A stretch of DNA of 64,000 bases from Candidatus Neomarinimicrobiota bacterium (GTDB lineage Bacteria; Fidelibacterota; Marinisomatia; Marinisomatales; TCS55), in NCBI GenBank assembly GCA_018651745.1, contig JABIDL010000020.1:1-64000 (forward strand), written 5' to 3'. Position 1 is the stretch's first letter. Each line of letters starts with the position of its first letter. Position numbers and translations under genes: made by a program. This document shows, piece after piece, positions 16,950-27,038 of this stretch. Under the pieces are notes generated by a model. That model was not told the DNA's origin, did not search any database, and was given only the letters and a program-made list of their open reading frames with translations.

Positions 16950-17407
16950 AATTCATTTCTTTTTTTCATAAAAAAGTTTGATAAAATATCAGCACATTCG
17001 TTTTCCATCAAACCACCAATTACGGCTATTGGTTTCCCTAGCCTACGATCCCCGCACATTTGATAGAGAGATCCGCAACACCCTTTTTGTTCATCATAGC
17101 ACCCAAATACAACTTGTTTTAATCGTGAATTGATAATTGCTCCGGCACACATTGCACATGGTTCTTTGGTAACATACAAAATAGAATCGTTCAGCCGCCA
17201 ATCTTCTAGCGTATTGGCAGCGGCTGTTATAGCAATGATTTCAGCGTGGGCTGTAGGATCTTTTAATAATTCGGTCTGGTTATAACCGCGTCCAATGATT
17301 TTAGAATTATGAACAATGATTGCCCCGATAGGGATTTCACCATTTTTAAGAGCCTTCTCAGCTAGTGAAAAAGCTTTTTCCATGTAAGATTTATGAATTC
17401 CGTTCAT
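16946..17407 (-). CDS. tadA: tRNA adenosine(34) deaminase
   Basis: A 153-residue zinc deaminase with the signature HAEIIAI (about 53-59) and PCAMCAGAI (about 82-90). It also has NQTELLKDPTAHAE and the C-terminal helices of TadA. It makes inosine at the wobble position of tRNA-Arg(ACG), and a tRNA-Arg with ACG anticodon is in this window at 26.7 kb. Length and motifs match housekeeping TadA rather than a nucleoside deaminase. Confidence 0.9.
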   Translation of the reverse strand: MNGIHKSYMEKAFSLAEKALKNGEIPIGAIIVHNSKIIGRGYNQTELLKDPTAHAEIIAITAAANTLEDWRLNDSILYVTKEPCAMCAGAIINSRLKQVVFGCYDEQKGCCGSLYQMCGDRRLGKPIAVIGGLMENECADILSNFFMKKRNEL

Positions 17408-17442
17408 TGGGAATTTTTAAAATGGATTTTTGTATTTTTATT

Positions 17443-18114
17443 CTACGGGGTCGCCAAATATGTCTGTAACGAATCCAACTGAACGGCTAGTTCTCTTCTA
17501 CCATCAACTGTTAAAATATCGATATTTGCTACACTAATACTAGGATTTAACACAGCCCAAATTTCGGAAACATGATCCAAACTTTGTGAAAAGTTTCCTA
17601 CTCCGAAATTGGACATCCCAAGTGTCAACATGACATCAAGATAGTTCATCGTTGTATCATGAGTAAATGTCCAAGGTGTTTTATTGAATCCAACAGTTGC
17701 ACCAATTACAGTGTCTCCCCAAATGATTGCCATGGAATCGTCACCCACATTTCCACGTGCATTGTACGCAAAACAAAGTCCTGCTTTTAATTCATTTGCA
17801 ACATCAATTACATTAAACGGATCATCGGAAAGCAATATCCCTTTATTGAAGTACTTGATACTTGAATCTATATAAGTCAATTGTCCAAAAGACCATGCAA
17901 TACCGTTGTACCCATCTTTATAAATCGTATCATTTTGAATTGAATTCTGAAACCAAAGAGCGCTGTTAGAAAAGTCTTCTTGTTCATACAAAGTCCATCC
18001 ATACTCCGACATATCTTGTGCGGTTGCATCATAATTATTTCGACAAGCATCACCCATAATAACCATAAATATCATAGCTAATATCAGACCTGAGTTTTGA
18101 AAAAGTTTTTTCAT
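17443..18114 (-). CDS. TPR-like lipoprotein, unknown function
   Basis: A 223-residue protein with a lipoprotein-type signal (LILAMIFMVIMGDAC, Cys about 24), so probably anchored in the envelope. Residues about 37-95 look like tetratricopeptide helices (SEYGWTLYEQEDFSNSALWF, then YKDGYNGIAWSFGQL). The start overlaps the stop of the 2494-residue secreted protein by 4 bp, indicating coupled expression. A role in assembly or anchoring of that protein is possible but unproven. Confidence 0.75.
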   Translation of the reverse strand: MKKLFQNSGLILAMIFMVIMGDACRNNYDATAQDMSEYGWTLYEQEDFSNSALWFQNSIQNDTIYKDGYNGIAWSFGQLTYIDSSIKYFNKGILLSDDPFNVIDVANELKAGLCFAYNARGNVGDDSMAIIWGDTVIGATVGFNKTPWTFTHDTTMNYLDVMLTLGMSNFGVGNFSQSLDHVSEIWAVLNPSISVANIDILTVDGRRELAVQLDSLQTYLATP

Positions 18115-21100
18115 CGAATTAACATAACTTTTAATGTTTTAGCAATTCCTCTATCAGTCATCATTCTTGCAAAATAAATTCCGGAAGAAACTGGAACACC
18201 AAATTCATCTTTACCAAACCAGCGAACCGAATATCGTCCGATAGATTTATCTTCATTCACTAAAGTCTTTACATGTTGCCCGAGTAAATTATAGATTGAA
18301 AGATTCACTTTTTGGCGAGGACCCTGAACTATCCCGAGATCATATTCAATCGTTGTTACTGGATTGAATGGATTCGGATAATTTTTATGGATAGAGGTCA
18401 TTTCGGGGACAAATATTGTTTTAAGACCAAGTTTGAAATATCCCATTTTTTCTGACCATGCTCTAACCAAACCATATTCAGTAATAGAAGGAAGTTCTTC
18501 CCACTTTCCACCGTCGATTCTCCTATGAATTGCCTGGTTATCATCTGTTGCAGGAAGCATTACCTCAACAGCTCCATCAAAATCAAAATATTCATTTCCC
18601 AATAAATATGAGGCTTGATCGCCAAAATATGGACCAAACATGGTGGAATCGGAAATCATCATTAATTGATCATTTCTAACTGATCCGGGGTATCCGTTCA
18701 CCCTAAAACGCCCATCTATACTTGAACCGGTCCAAGTTCGTGCAGAGGTTGCGAGCGATAGGTTTATTCCTTTTGAAATTGAAGTATCACCTACAATTCC
18801 TTTTGCCAAAATATCAAAAATATAAACGCCCGGACTCGTAAAATAATAATTTCCAGCATAAGTGTAAAGACCTACAGTGTCAATTGCAATTGGAATACTC
18901 TGAACTTCCACAGAACATCGCTTAACCTTTTGAGCGGTATCTGTTACAAAAAGATCATAATAATTCGTAAATGCATTATTTTGTACAACACTTAAAAATA
19001 AATGCGGCCTTGGAACTCGAAGAACATCAATCGTGAATGTGACTGTGTCTGATTTTACGTTAGTTTCGGAAAAAGTGGATCTATCTCGAACAATCAATCG
19101 GATGACCGATGAATCTGACCAAAGTTTTTGTGGTTCAAATTTGATCAAATATCCAGTCGTGTCTATAGAAAATGAAGTGTCAGAAATTGACATGTAACCA
19201 GAATTCGTTAAAGCGCTTATATGAAAATAAAGTAGCGTATCATCAACATCTGTTACATAAGAACCCAAATCAAGAATCAGTGAATCATTTTCGGTTACAG
19301 TAGTATCGGAAAGCAGTACAGTTCCTTTATTTATTTCAGGTGCATCATTGTTGGGCGTAACCGTGACAAATGTTGTATCGCTTGCAAGCGCCCCTTGTGG
19401 GTCTGAAACTTCAAAAATGATTTGATAATCCTCAATATAGTAATTTGAATCTGCATCAAAAGTTGCAAAAGTGTTACCTCCACTCGTATCAATGGTAACT
19501 TGAATTTTTGTAGATCGGTTTACTGGAAGGTTTAAAGAGTTCTCTGAATCAGAAAATAAAGAATTCTGTTTCGAAGACGTTTTAGGTTGATATTTTCGTC
19601 TGATATTTTCCTTGGCAATGTCTGATGTATTTGGACCAAAAACGAATGAAGGCATTGTTCTTGGATATCCTGGTATATCAGGCGTTGTCGCCAATACAGC
19701 AGTCCAACTCAGTTCTGTGCTATCGTTGTCCACATCCGTTGCATAAGTTGTCATTGTGTATTTCACTGTATCCTGATAATCTTCTTCAAAAGATATTTGC
19801 CTTGCTGGTGTTACGATGGAAACAACAGGTGTATCATTCACTCCAATCACTGTCATGTTCCATGCAGTGGAATCAATAAATTTGGTTGACTCCCAATTGT
19901 CTTTCACCCAAGCAGTGATCGTATATTTCCCGGTATCGGCCTGAAGTGGCGTCCACGAAACGATAGCGGAATCCTTGCTAATTTGGGTAATAGTGGCTGA
20001 ATCTGCAGAAATAGTACCTGTAATTCCGACAGATTGAATTTTATAAAAACTTATAGAATCGGATAGTAAAGTAAGAAAATCTGGATCAGACACAGTTAGT
20101 GTGTCTTTCCATAGAATATCTTCATACGATATTGCAGAATCCATTGAAGCGAGAGTCGGTTTTGTATTATATCTTCGAAAAGTAGCGGAAGCAAGTGTAT
20201 CTGAAATGTTTCCAGCAACATCGAATGCGCGGATATGAATGCTATACTCATTATCGTGCTCTAATGGAAGCAAGGTGTCAAACGATGCTGTTGACATCGT
20301 ATTTACCCAATTCATGAACTGGGTAATAGAGTCATCCCCAACATGTGCAATGGCAACTTGATATTTATCAAGACCAGAAGCGGTAGCGGGTGTCGGTTCA
20401 TCAAAATCATCCCATTCAACTCTAACAGTATCACTAGAGATCAATGTATCCACATTTAATGTATTTCCAACGGTTATTTGGTTTGTCCCAATAGTCATTT
20501 TGTTTGGATCATAAACATATTTGGTTATGCTTTCTGTTCCGTTAGTAAAATTCCCTGCAGCATCATATAAAACAGCCCGTGTTACAATACTATCGCCTTG
20601 AACTAATCCTTCCGGTGTTAAAGCTGCAAGTATTTCAGCAGTTGTCTTGTAAACAACCGAATCAACGGTAGTCTCAATACTGTCTTTAGCTCCAACCTGA
20701 ACCCACGTTGCAGCAGGCATACGCAGAGGAATGCGCATTTGTATGTAGATATCCCCGCCAAAAAGTAAGGTGCCATCATTTTGATCAATCGGAACCACAA
20801 CTGATACACTGTCGGTTTCACCATTAATCCATCCAGCAACCTGATTGTAACCGAATGTTGTAATCGTGCTGACGGTAAATGGGGTCGGATCTGTATTATC
20901 TACAACAAACTCGGTACTATCCACATAAATTAATGTTTTATTACCAGCTACATCGTAGGCAGTTAATGTAGCCTTCAGGTTACCATCATTCGTGCTGCTG
21001 TCTGGCAAAGTGAATGAAAAAGTCCATGTTGTATCATTATTTGAATTATTACCTGCCGTACCGGTAAAAGAAGCAGTGGTAGAATCGGCATATTGAACAT

Positions 21101-24100
21101 TTAATACAGGTTCAGGATTTGTCCCGGTATGCTCATTAAATTGTGCAATGAGAGTAATTTGATCTTGGTATTTTCCAAGATTAGTGAGATGCGTTTGGGT
21201 AGTATTCACATAAGTCAACGAGCAGGTTGGCGCGGTATAATCTAAAATGACATTAGCCAAACTAGAACTTTGAACAAGATTCCCAGATGTGTCTTCGCTG
21301 CTAACATATAGCGAATATGTTCCTTCAGAAATACTTCCTTCTGTAATAGTAAAATTAGTTCCCGTAGAATCCGAACCTACCACTGATATAATACTATCAA
21401 TTGCCGTATTTGCAGTATCTACAACCATGAATTTCATTTGTGTACCCGATTCTAGATTTGTAGTTCTAAAAGTCGGTGACCGATCTTTTGTAATATTATC
21501 GTTGTCTGAATCTCCCAAATCTTCTGTAGAAAGTAAATCCGGAGCAGAAGGTGTAGAAGGATCTATAAGGTCAATAATGACTGGATAAAGTGCTTCACTT
21601 GTGTCAGAGATATTTCCAGCTGAATCCATAGCAAACACATTAAACGTATAGGTCCCGGAAATTAAAGCGCTGGTTTGCAACGTATCAGAATCGAGTTGGG
21701 AAGTCCATGAGGACGAAACAACCGTAGATGAATCTTTCAGAAGAAACACAGAATCAATAATTCCGGGACTAGTTGGACTTACGCCTGTAATTTCAAACTG
21801 TGGTTGATCAACGTTTGTTATTTCATCTGTGTTTGAAACCCATCCGCTGTCTATAGCAGTTAACATTAAAGGTGCACTATTAGGTTTGGCAGGAGCTTCT
21901 GTGTCAATTTCCACGGATACTGCTGTAGATGCATCTGAAAGATTTCCGGCATAATCCCGCAAAAGAGAAGAATAACTGTAAGTTGCGTTTGCTGTGACTG
22001 TATCGGTAGAAACTATATCCGGACTGGTGCTGGTAACATCTCTCCCGACCGTATCGGTATTTGTAATGATATATACTGAATCTGTTGCGCTTCCTCCCCA
22101 GACATTAAATCTTGGATTAACAACATTGGTTAAATTATCTGAATCTAGTACACCGCTGTCATCCGCCGAACGAAGCGTTAGCGTAGGTGCGGTAGGAGCT
22201 TGCGAATCAAGTGTAATATCTAATAATGATGCGCCGGAAAGGGTTGTGGCGGTATTTCCGGCAGAATCCACTGCATATGCGTGAACTGATATAACACCGT
22301 TTCCAAAAACTAAAAAACTTGTATCAATTGTAGATAACGTAATATTTGTAGAATTACCACTGGTTACAAATCCATTCCCAAGTGTATCCTGGACGCTACC
22401 TTTTTTGAGAACTACGAAAATAGAGTCACCCACAAAACCATCATCACTCGTGATTGTAAATTGTGGTGTAAGTTTGTTCGTTAAATTATCAGTTGAGTCT
22501 ACGCCGGAATCCGATGTTCCTTTTAAATCGGCAGAAGAAATGGAATTGGGATTTGTTAAGTCTATTGTTAAACTAAATCCATTTGCAATCGAGGTTGTGT
22601 CAGAAACATTTCCCGCAGAATCAATAGCAACTGCTCTGAGAGTGTACGATCCTTCAGGTATATTGGTTTCAGGTGTTAAATTGTCTGTTCCTCCATGGCC
22701 TATAGCTACAACCGAATCTACCGCGGTAGTAATGCCGGTATAAAAAACTCTAACCGAATCTCTGTTGTTTGCATCCAGGTTTGAAACAATAATTGTAGGT
22801 TTCTGAATATTTGTATATCCATCATTATCGTAATGACCGGAATCGTCGGTAGATAAAATTCCTGTAATTGACGGAGCATTTGGAGCATCTGTGTCAATTT
22901 GTATATAGAAGGATTCAGATGTTTCAGATGAATTTCCAGCAAGATCAATTGCCTTCACACGTGCCCAAAATTCATTATCGACTTGAGATGAAGCTGTTAA
23001 TGTTGCTGAACCGGACACGTCAATTGGTCCTGACACTACCACAGACCCGATACTGACAAGAGTTCCAAAATAAATATCTGCTGAATCGGGATAATCGGCA
23101 TTTAGTGAAAATTCCGGTGTATTATCATTGGTAATACCATCCGAAGAACTAATCCCAGGGTCGCTGGTAAGGGTCAGATTTGTAGGTTTGGTCGGGTTGG
23201 TAACATCCAAGACTAAATTATTTCCCATCGCGCTGGAAAGTGAACCAATATTCCCGGCCGGATCTTTTGCAATTGATTTAACAACATGCGTTCCCTCTGT
23301 TGCAGAGCTTACAGTTATATCCACTGTTGTTTCTGATGCTTTTCCTCTTCCGACCGTATCTGTGCCAAAAAGAATGAAAACAGAATCATCTGCAGTGACT
23401 CCACTGACTGTGAAAATAAGCGTAGTTTCCTTTGTTACATCATCATTATCAAATTTCCCGCTATCATCAGCTGCTTGTAAATCAATTCCACTTGGAGCAT
23501 CTGGACCTGAAACGTCAATTGTAATGGATTGATTAAATCCTGTCGTGTCCCGCAAATTTCCCGCACTATCTAAAATAGCTGCTGTAACATAATAATTTCC
23601 TTCATCCTGATTTACTGTTGGTTGAAGTGTATGCGGATCAGCAGTAATAATTTCCGCATCAACGGCATTTGTGGATCCGTCAGACTTATCCGTGAAATAT
23701 AAAATGATGGAATCCGCATCGGCAATACTGGTACTAGAACCTGATAAATCAATTTCAAATTTGGGACGCTGGTTACTGGTAATTTTATCTGTCTGACTTT
23801 CACCCGTGTCATTGGTTTCATCCTCTACCATATTTATGCTAACAAGTGCGGCAGGAAATGTAGAATCTATACTTACACTAAAAGCAGCGGATGCATTACT
23901 AACATTCCCCGCCAAATCTATATCAGTATAAGTAATTGAATACGTTCCATCTGCACCAACATCGGGAATGGTGATTTCTATATTACTCGTTGCCCCCGCC
24001 AAAGCGGTTACAACTTTAGATCCATCCTGATAAACATAAATAGAATCCGTGGAAGCTTCTGCAGCAAAAACAAAAGTTGGAGTTCTTCGGTTTGTTAATC

Positions 24101-25595
24101 GGTCATTAGTTAATGTTCCCGTGTCGTGCCCAGATTTAAGACTTGGTGCAGAAGCAGGGTCGCTCGGAGCTGAAGTATCCACAACGAGGTCTGGGGTAAG
24201 GTAGGATGTTGCACCAGAAGTATTTCCGGCAGAATCAACAACAAAGGCTGCTATAGAATTATATGTTGCTGCGCCCAAGGCGTTTGCTGCAGGAACTGTA
24301 AGCGTAATGGTTCCATTTGTCGCAACCCAACCGCCTACCAACACCGTAGCTCCGTTTTTAACTTCTATAGAATCTCCAGCCAGCACGCCGGCACCTGTCA
24401 TAATAAATGTTGGGGTCGTATCGCTGGTATAATGATCAGATTGGCTGAACCCTGTATCAACATTTTCATCCGTATCCAAATTTGGCGTTACATTTGTAGC
24501 GTCTGCATCGGTATCAATTGTAACAGAAATAGAATTTGATGCGCTTGACCGATTTCCTGCCGGGTCAACTATGACAGTCGTGACCGTATAGGTTCCATCA
24601 GTTATGGCACTGCCTATAGTAACATCCACAATATCATCATTATCTGTGGTGCTGTCTGTGGCTGATCCATCCAGATAAATTACTGCCCGTCCAAAAGTCC
24701 AACCAACATTGCTAACCCAATTTGATAATTCTGATCCACCCACTCTAAAAGTAGGAGTATTATCATTGGTTAATCTGTCCCATTCGGAAATACCACTATC
24801 CGTGCTAGACAATAAATTCCATTCATTGGCTTGATCTGCATCTTCTTCGGACACGACCAATGGTGGCGATGGCGAAGTTTGATCTAAATAAACATATAAA
24901 TATGTGGAAGTACCTTCGCTTCCATATTGATCTTTAGTAACCGTATATACAGAATTAGTGCCGGCGACGAGAGATGCTGGCCATTGATATGACGCGGAAC
25001 CAGAACTAGCTTCCACATGATTTACGGCAGATCCAACATAAAGGGTAACTGTATGCGTACCTCCAGCGTTTGCATTTGAAATGCTAAATTCAACACCATC
25101 ATCATTCGTATAATTATCAGAATCGCTTCCGCCTGTATCATCGTTCGCAACTAGGTCCGGTTGGTCAGTAGCTGTTGGAGCTGTTTCACGAAATTGAAAA
25201 GTTCCTGCTGTAAGGGTGTCTTGTTGGGCACCATTATTATATCTTATAACATAAACCGTAAAGTTGACACCCGTTCCCCGACCCGAAATATTTTCAATGG
25301 TTGAAGAGCTAGTATTTGATAAAGAATAGGTACTAGCTGAAAGGCCATTTGTAGTGCCTCCAAAATATTTCCACGTTTCTCCGGCTACTACTCCATAAAC
25401 TGCATATCCATTCCCATCACCTGAATTACTTAAAACGATTCCAGTTACATCAATATCTGTATTTGTATTATTCCAATAATAATCAGTTCCACTTCCCGTG
25501 ACTACATTGCCACCATCAGGGACAGCAGTCTGTGCTTGTAAGAAAAAAACGGTAGCCCCTCCTACCGTCAATAGAATCCTGAGGAATTTATTCAT
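18111..25595 (-). CDS. Giant secreted Ig-like repeat protein with type IX sorting domain
   Basis: A 2494-residue exported protein. After a signal peptide (ILLTVGGATVFFLQAQ), about 13 Ig-like repeats of roughly 95-110 residues run from about 140 to 1550. Each repeat has the pattern D-T/S-G-x-x-x-x-D-x-x-T-N...TPxF...D-x-AGN-x-S...IDxxxPxxP. A region of fibronectin/cadherin-like modules follows, including NDAPEINKGTVLLSDTTVTE. The C-terminus carries KNYPNPFNPVTTIEYDLG and SSGIYFARM, the FlgD-like type IX secretion sorting domain. Ig stacks of this kind act as surface adhesins or stalks. It ends overlapping a TPR lipoprotein gene and starts 13 bp after an acidic outer-membrane protein gene. Confidence 0.88.
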   Translation of the reverse strand: MNKFLRILLTVGGATVFFLQAQTAVPDGGNVVTGSGTDYYWNNTNTDIDVTGIVLSNSGDGNGYAVYGVVAGETWKYFGGTTNGLSASTYSLSNTSSSTIENISGRGTGVNFTVYVIRYNNGAQQDTLTAGTFQFRETAPTATDQPDLVANDDTGGSDSDNYTNDDGVEFSISNANAGGTHTVTLYVGSAVNHVEASSGSASYQWPASLVAGTNSVYTVTKDQYGSEGTSTYLYVYLDQTSPSPPLVVSEEDADQANEWNLLSSTDSGISEWDRLTNDNTPTFRVGGSELSNWVSNVGWTFGRAVIYLDGSATDSTTDNDDIVDVTIGSAITDGTYTVTTVIVDPAGNRSSASNSISVTIDTDADATNVTPNLDTDENVDTGFSQSDHYTSDTTPTFIMTGAGVLAGDSIEVKNGATVLVGGWVATNGTITLTVPAANALGAATYNSIAAFVVDSAGNTSGATSYLTPDLVVDTSAPSDPASAPSLKSGHDTGTLTNDRLTNRRTPTFVFAAEASTDSIYVYQDGSKVVTALAGATSNIEITIPDVGADGTYSITYTDIDLAGNVSNASAAFSVSIDSTFPAALVSINMVEDETNDTGESQTDKITSNQRPKFEIDLSGSSTSIADADSIILYFTDKSDGSTNAVDAEIITADPHTLQPTVNQDEGNYYVTAAILDSAGNLRDTTGFNQSITIDVSGPDAPSGIDLQAADDSGKFDNDDVTKETTLIFTVSGVTADDSVFILFGTDTVGRGKASETTVDITVSSATEGTHVVKSIAKDPAGNIGSLSSAMGNNLVLDVTNPTKPTNLTLTSDPGISSSDGITNDNTPEFSLNADYPDSADIYFGTLVSIGSVVVSGPIDVSGSATLTASSQVDNEFWARVKAIDLAGNSSETSESFYIQIDTDAPNAPSITGILSTDDSGHYDNDGYTNIQKPTIIVSNLDANNRDSVRVFYTGITTAVDSVVAIGHGGTDNLTPETNIPEGSYTLRAVAIDSAGNVSDTTSIANGFSLTIDLTNPNSISSADLKGTSDSGVDSTDNLTNKLTPQFTITSDDGFVGDSIFVVLKKGSVQDTLGNGFVTSGNSTNITLSTIDTSFLVFGNGVISVHAYAVDSAGNTATTLSGASLLDITLDSQAPTAPTLTLRSADDSGVLDSDNLTNVVNPRFNVWGGSATDSVYIITNTDTVGRDVTSTSPDIVSTDTVTANATYSYSSLLRDYAGNLSDASTAVSVEIDTEAPAKPNSAPLMLTAIDSGWVSNTDEITNVDQPQFEITGVSPTSPGIIDSVFLLKDSSTVVSSSWTSQLDSDTLQTSALISGTYTFNVFAMDSAGNISDTSEALYPVIIDLIDPSTPSAPDLLSTEDLGDSDNDNITKDRSPTFRTTNLESGTQMKFMVVDTANTAIDSIISVVGSDSTGTNFTITEGSISEGTYSLYVSSEDTSGNLVQSSSLANVILDYTAPTCSLTYVNTTQTHLTNLGKYQDQITLIAQFNEHTGTNPEPVLNVQYADSTTASFTGTAGNNSNNDTTWTFSFTLPDSSTNDGNLKATLTAYDVAGNKTLIYVDSTEFVVDNTDPTPFTVSTITTFGYNQVAGWINGETDSVSVVVPIDQNDGTLLFGGDIYIQMRIPLRMPAATWVQVGAKDSIETTVDSVVYKTTAEILAALTPEGLVQGDSIVTRAVLYDAAGNFTNGTESITKYVYDPNKMTIGTNQITVGNTLNVDTLISSDTVRVEWDDFDEPTPATASGLDKYQVAIAHVGDDSITQFMNWVNTMSTASFDTLLPLEHDNEYSIHIRAFDVAGNISDTLASATFRRYNTKPTLASMDSAISYEDILWKDTLTVSDPDFLTLLSDSISFYKIQSVGITGTISADSATITQISKDSAIVSWTPLQADTGKYTITAWVKDNWESTKFIDSTAWNMTVIGVNDTPVVSIVTPARQISFEEDYQDTVKYTMTTYATDVDNDSTELSWTAVLATTPDIPGYPRTMPSFVFGPNTSDIAKENIRRKYQPKTSSKQNSLFSDSENSLNLPVNRSTKIQVTIDTSGGNTFATFDADSNYYIEDYQIIFEVSDPQGALASDTTFVTVTPNNDAPEINKGTVLLSDTTVTENDSLILDLGSYVTDVDDTLLYFHISALTNSGYMSISDTSFSIDTTGYLIKFEPQKLWSDSSVIRLIVRDRSTFSETNVKSDTVTFTIDVLRVPRPHLFLSVVQNNAFTNYYDLFVTDTAQKVKRCSVEVQSIPIAIDTVGLYTYAGNYYFTSPGVYIFDILAKGIVGDTSISKGINLSLATSARTWTGSSIDGRFRVNGYPGSVRNDQLMMISDSTMFGPYFGDQASYLLGNEYFDFDGAVEVMLPATDDNQAIHRRIDGGKWEELPSITEYGLVRAWSEKMGYFKLGLKTIFVPEMTSIHKNYPNPFNPVTTIEYDLGIVQGPRQKVNLSIYNLLGQHVKTLVNEDKSIGRYSVRWFGKDEFGVPVSSGIYFARMMTDRGIAKTLKVMLIR

Positions 25596-25608
25596 GCTCA
25601 GTTATGAT

Positions 25609-26430
25609 TTATATACTTACGCCGAGAATCAAAATTCCGTCCATCCAACTTACGGTACCAAGGTCAGCCCCCTTAGAGTCTTTCACGCCAAAACCTGTGG
25701 TCGATCGGACGCCAAACCTGATTTCCACCGCATTACCGAGTGTAAGTCCATAAGAAGATTCAGCAGTTAATCCGAAAACATTTCCGACGAGACCTGCCCC
25801 CAGTTTTACTTGTCCGGGACCAGCAGGAAAGGACAATATTCCCATAGCCAAAAAACCACTGAATTCGCCGCCTACAGGCTTGTAATTGGTAAATGAGAAA
25901 GTTCCAAGTTCAGCACCCAAGCGGAATCGGAGCGGTCCGACTTGCATCAGTGCAGGAAATTCAAGTCCTGCTTTAAAATCAACACTGGAATTGTATGTAT
26001 TTAATTGGTGATTTACAAAACCGGGTGATGCACCCATAATTGTGAGCGAATATCCCTGCCTCTCAGCAGCATCTGCTAATTCAACATCCTCAAGTTCTCC
26101 TTCTCCGTCAAATTCTTCGTCTTCATACTCTTCATCATAAATTTCTTCGTCATCACCTTCTTCATAAAATGCATCATCTTCTTCATCAAAATATTCATCT
26201 TCTTCATACTCTTCGTCCTCGAATTCATCATCATATTCTTCATCTTCATAATCTTCTTCATACTCTTCGTCTTCATAATCCTCATCATCGTACTCGTCCT
26301 CATCATCCCCCCAGAATATTTCGACGGGATCATCCGAGTCATCTTGTGCAACCAGAGTACTTCCAGATGTAAATAATAGGAAAAACCCAAGAAAACCGGG
26401 TAATAATATTCGATATATATATTGATTCAT
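25609..26430 (-). CDS. Outer-membrane protein with extreme Asp/Glu/Tyr-rich segment
   Basis: A 273-residue protein beginning MNQYIYRILLPGFLGFFLLF, a signal sequence ending ...TLVAQ. Residues about 40-115 are almost only Asp, Glu and Tyr with some Phe, in imperfect YEDEEY/DDEEY units. The remaining 150 residues look like a small beta-barrel or OmpW-like fold (Gly-rich strands, NAVEIRFGVRSTTG). I chose the ATG at 26430, preceded by TGAGGCG, over the upstream Met at 26559, which would put 43 residues before the signal. The acidic run could bind calcium (inference). It precedes the giant Ig-repeat gene and may be co-expressed with it. Confidence 0.78.
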   Translation of the reverse strand: MNQYIYRILLPGFLGFFLLFTSGSTLVAQDDSDDPVEIFWGDDEDEYDDEDYEDEEYEEDYEDEEYDDEFEDEEYEEDEYFDEEDDAFYEEGDDEEIYDEEYEDEEFDGEGELEDVELADAAERQGYSLTIMGASPGFVNHQLNTYNSSVDFKAGLEFPALMQVGPLRFRLGAELGTFSFTNYKPVGGEFSGFLAMGILSFPAGPGQVKLGAGLVGNVFGLTAESSYGLTLGNAVEIRFGVRSTTGFGVKDSKGADLGTVSWMDGILILGVSI

Positions 26431-26669
26431 TCGCGCCTCATTTGGACATGCTATGTGTAATTTATTTTTCATTGAAGGAATCCTTACCTCGCGTGGGAAT
26501 TCTTTCGGTAGGTGAATATAATTCTCACCGTCAATCCAATGCAATTGCAAATCTGACATAATATAAGTTTCTTTTCTACTAAATTATAAATGGTTTTATA
26601 TGTAATACTAAGTGATATAGATCAAAATTAAGAACTTAGAAAAATCTTCCTAATCTAAATCCAATTTAG

Positions 26670-26743
26670 TACGCCCGGGAGGATTCGAACCCCCAATCCC
26701 CTGGTCCGTAGCCAGGTGCTCTATCCAATTAAGCCACGGGCGC
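26670..26743 (-). tRNA. tRNA-Arg (ACG)
   Basis: Acceptor GCGCCCG pairs with CGGGCGT, the anticodon stem CCTGG/CCAGG holds loop CTACGGA (anticodon ACG, normally edited to ICG by TadA), and the T loop is TTCGAAT. First of a three-tRNA cluster on the minus strand. Confidence 0.94.
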
Positions 26744-26809
26744 ATATTTTTCGATGTTCTAAACCAAAATTTAAGGGATTCCTCTATCCAATACCCCCGA
26801 AATTATGAC

Positions 26810-26881
26810 GTAGCTCGTAGGGGGATCGAACCCCTGTTGCAGGAATGAGAATCCTGAGTCCTAACCACTAGACGAACGAGC
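26810..26881 (-). tRNA. tRNA-Glu (CTC)
   Basis: Acceptor GGCTCGT/ACGAGCT, D-arm GTCTAGTGGTTAGGAC, anticodon stem CAGGA/TCCTG with loop TTCTCAT (anticodon CTC), T arm AGGGG-TTCGATC-CCCCT. The middle gene of the Arg-Glu-Gln cluster; it reads GAG codons. Confidence 0.93.
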
Positions 26882-26888
26882 CAATGCG

Positions 26889-26959
26889 CTGGGGAGCAGG
26901 GTTTCGAACCCCGATTGCCTGGGCCAGAGCCAGGTGTCCTGCCGTTAGACGACTCCCCA
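26889..26959 (-). tRNA. tRNA-Gln (CTG)
   Basis: Acceptor TGGGGAG/CTCCCCA with discriminator G, anticodon stem CCTGG/CCAGG with loop CTCTGGC (anticodon CTG), T loop TTCGAAA. The U1-A72 end pair is typical of tRNA-Gln. Confidence 0.93.
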
Positions 26960-27038
26960 TAATGATTATCAAAAATCGGGCGGAAATATACGGATGTTTA
27001 CCGTGTTCGCTCAAAGATTATTTACAGTGTTGGGGCTA

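Noticed and set aside
18111-25595. Possible CRISPR or nucleotide satellite in the giant repeat gene
   Set aside because: The periodicity is at protein level (about 100 residues) with diverged DNA; no short identical repeats with spacers.
26076-26390. Met/Lys-rich and His/Leu-rich frames over the Asp/Glu/Tyr segment
   Set aside because: Frame shadows of a repetitive acidic segment; composition is artefactual.
26431-26559. 43-residue N-terminal extension of the acidic outer-membrane protein
   Set aside because: It would precede the signal peptide; ATG 26430 has a ribosome-binding site.
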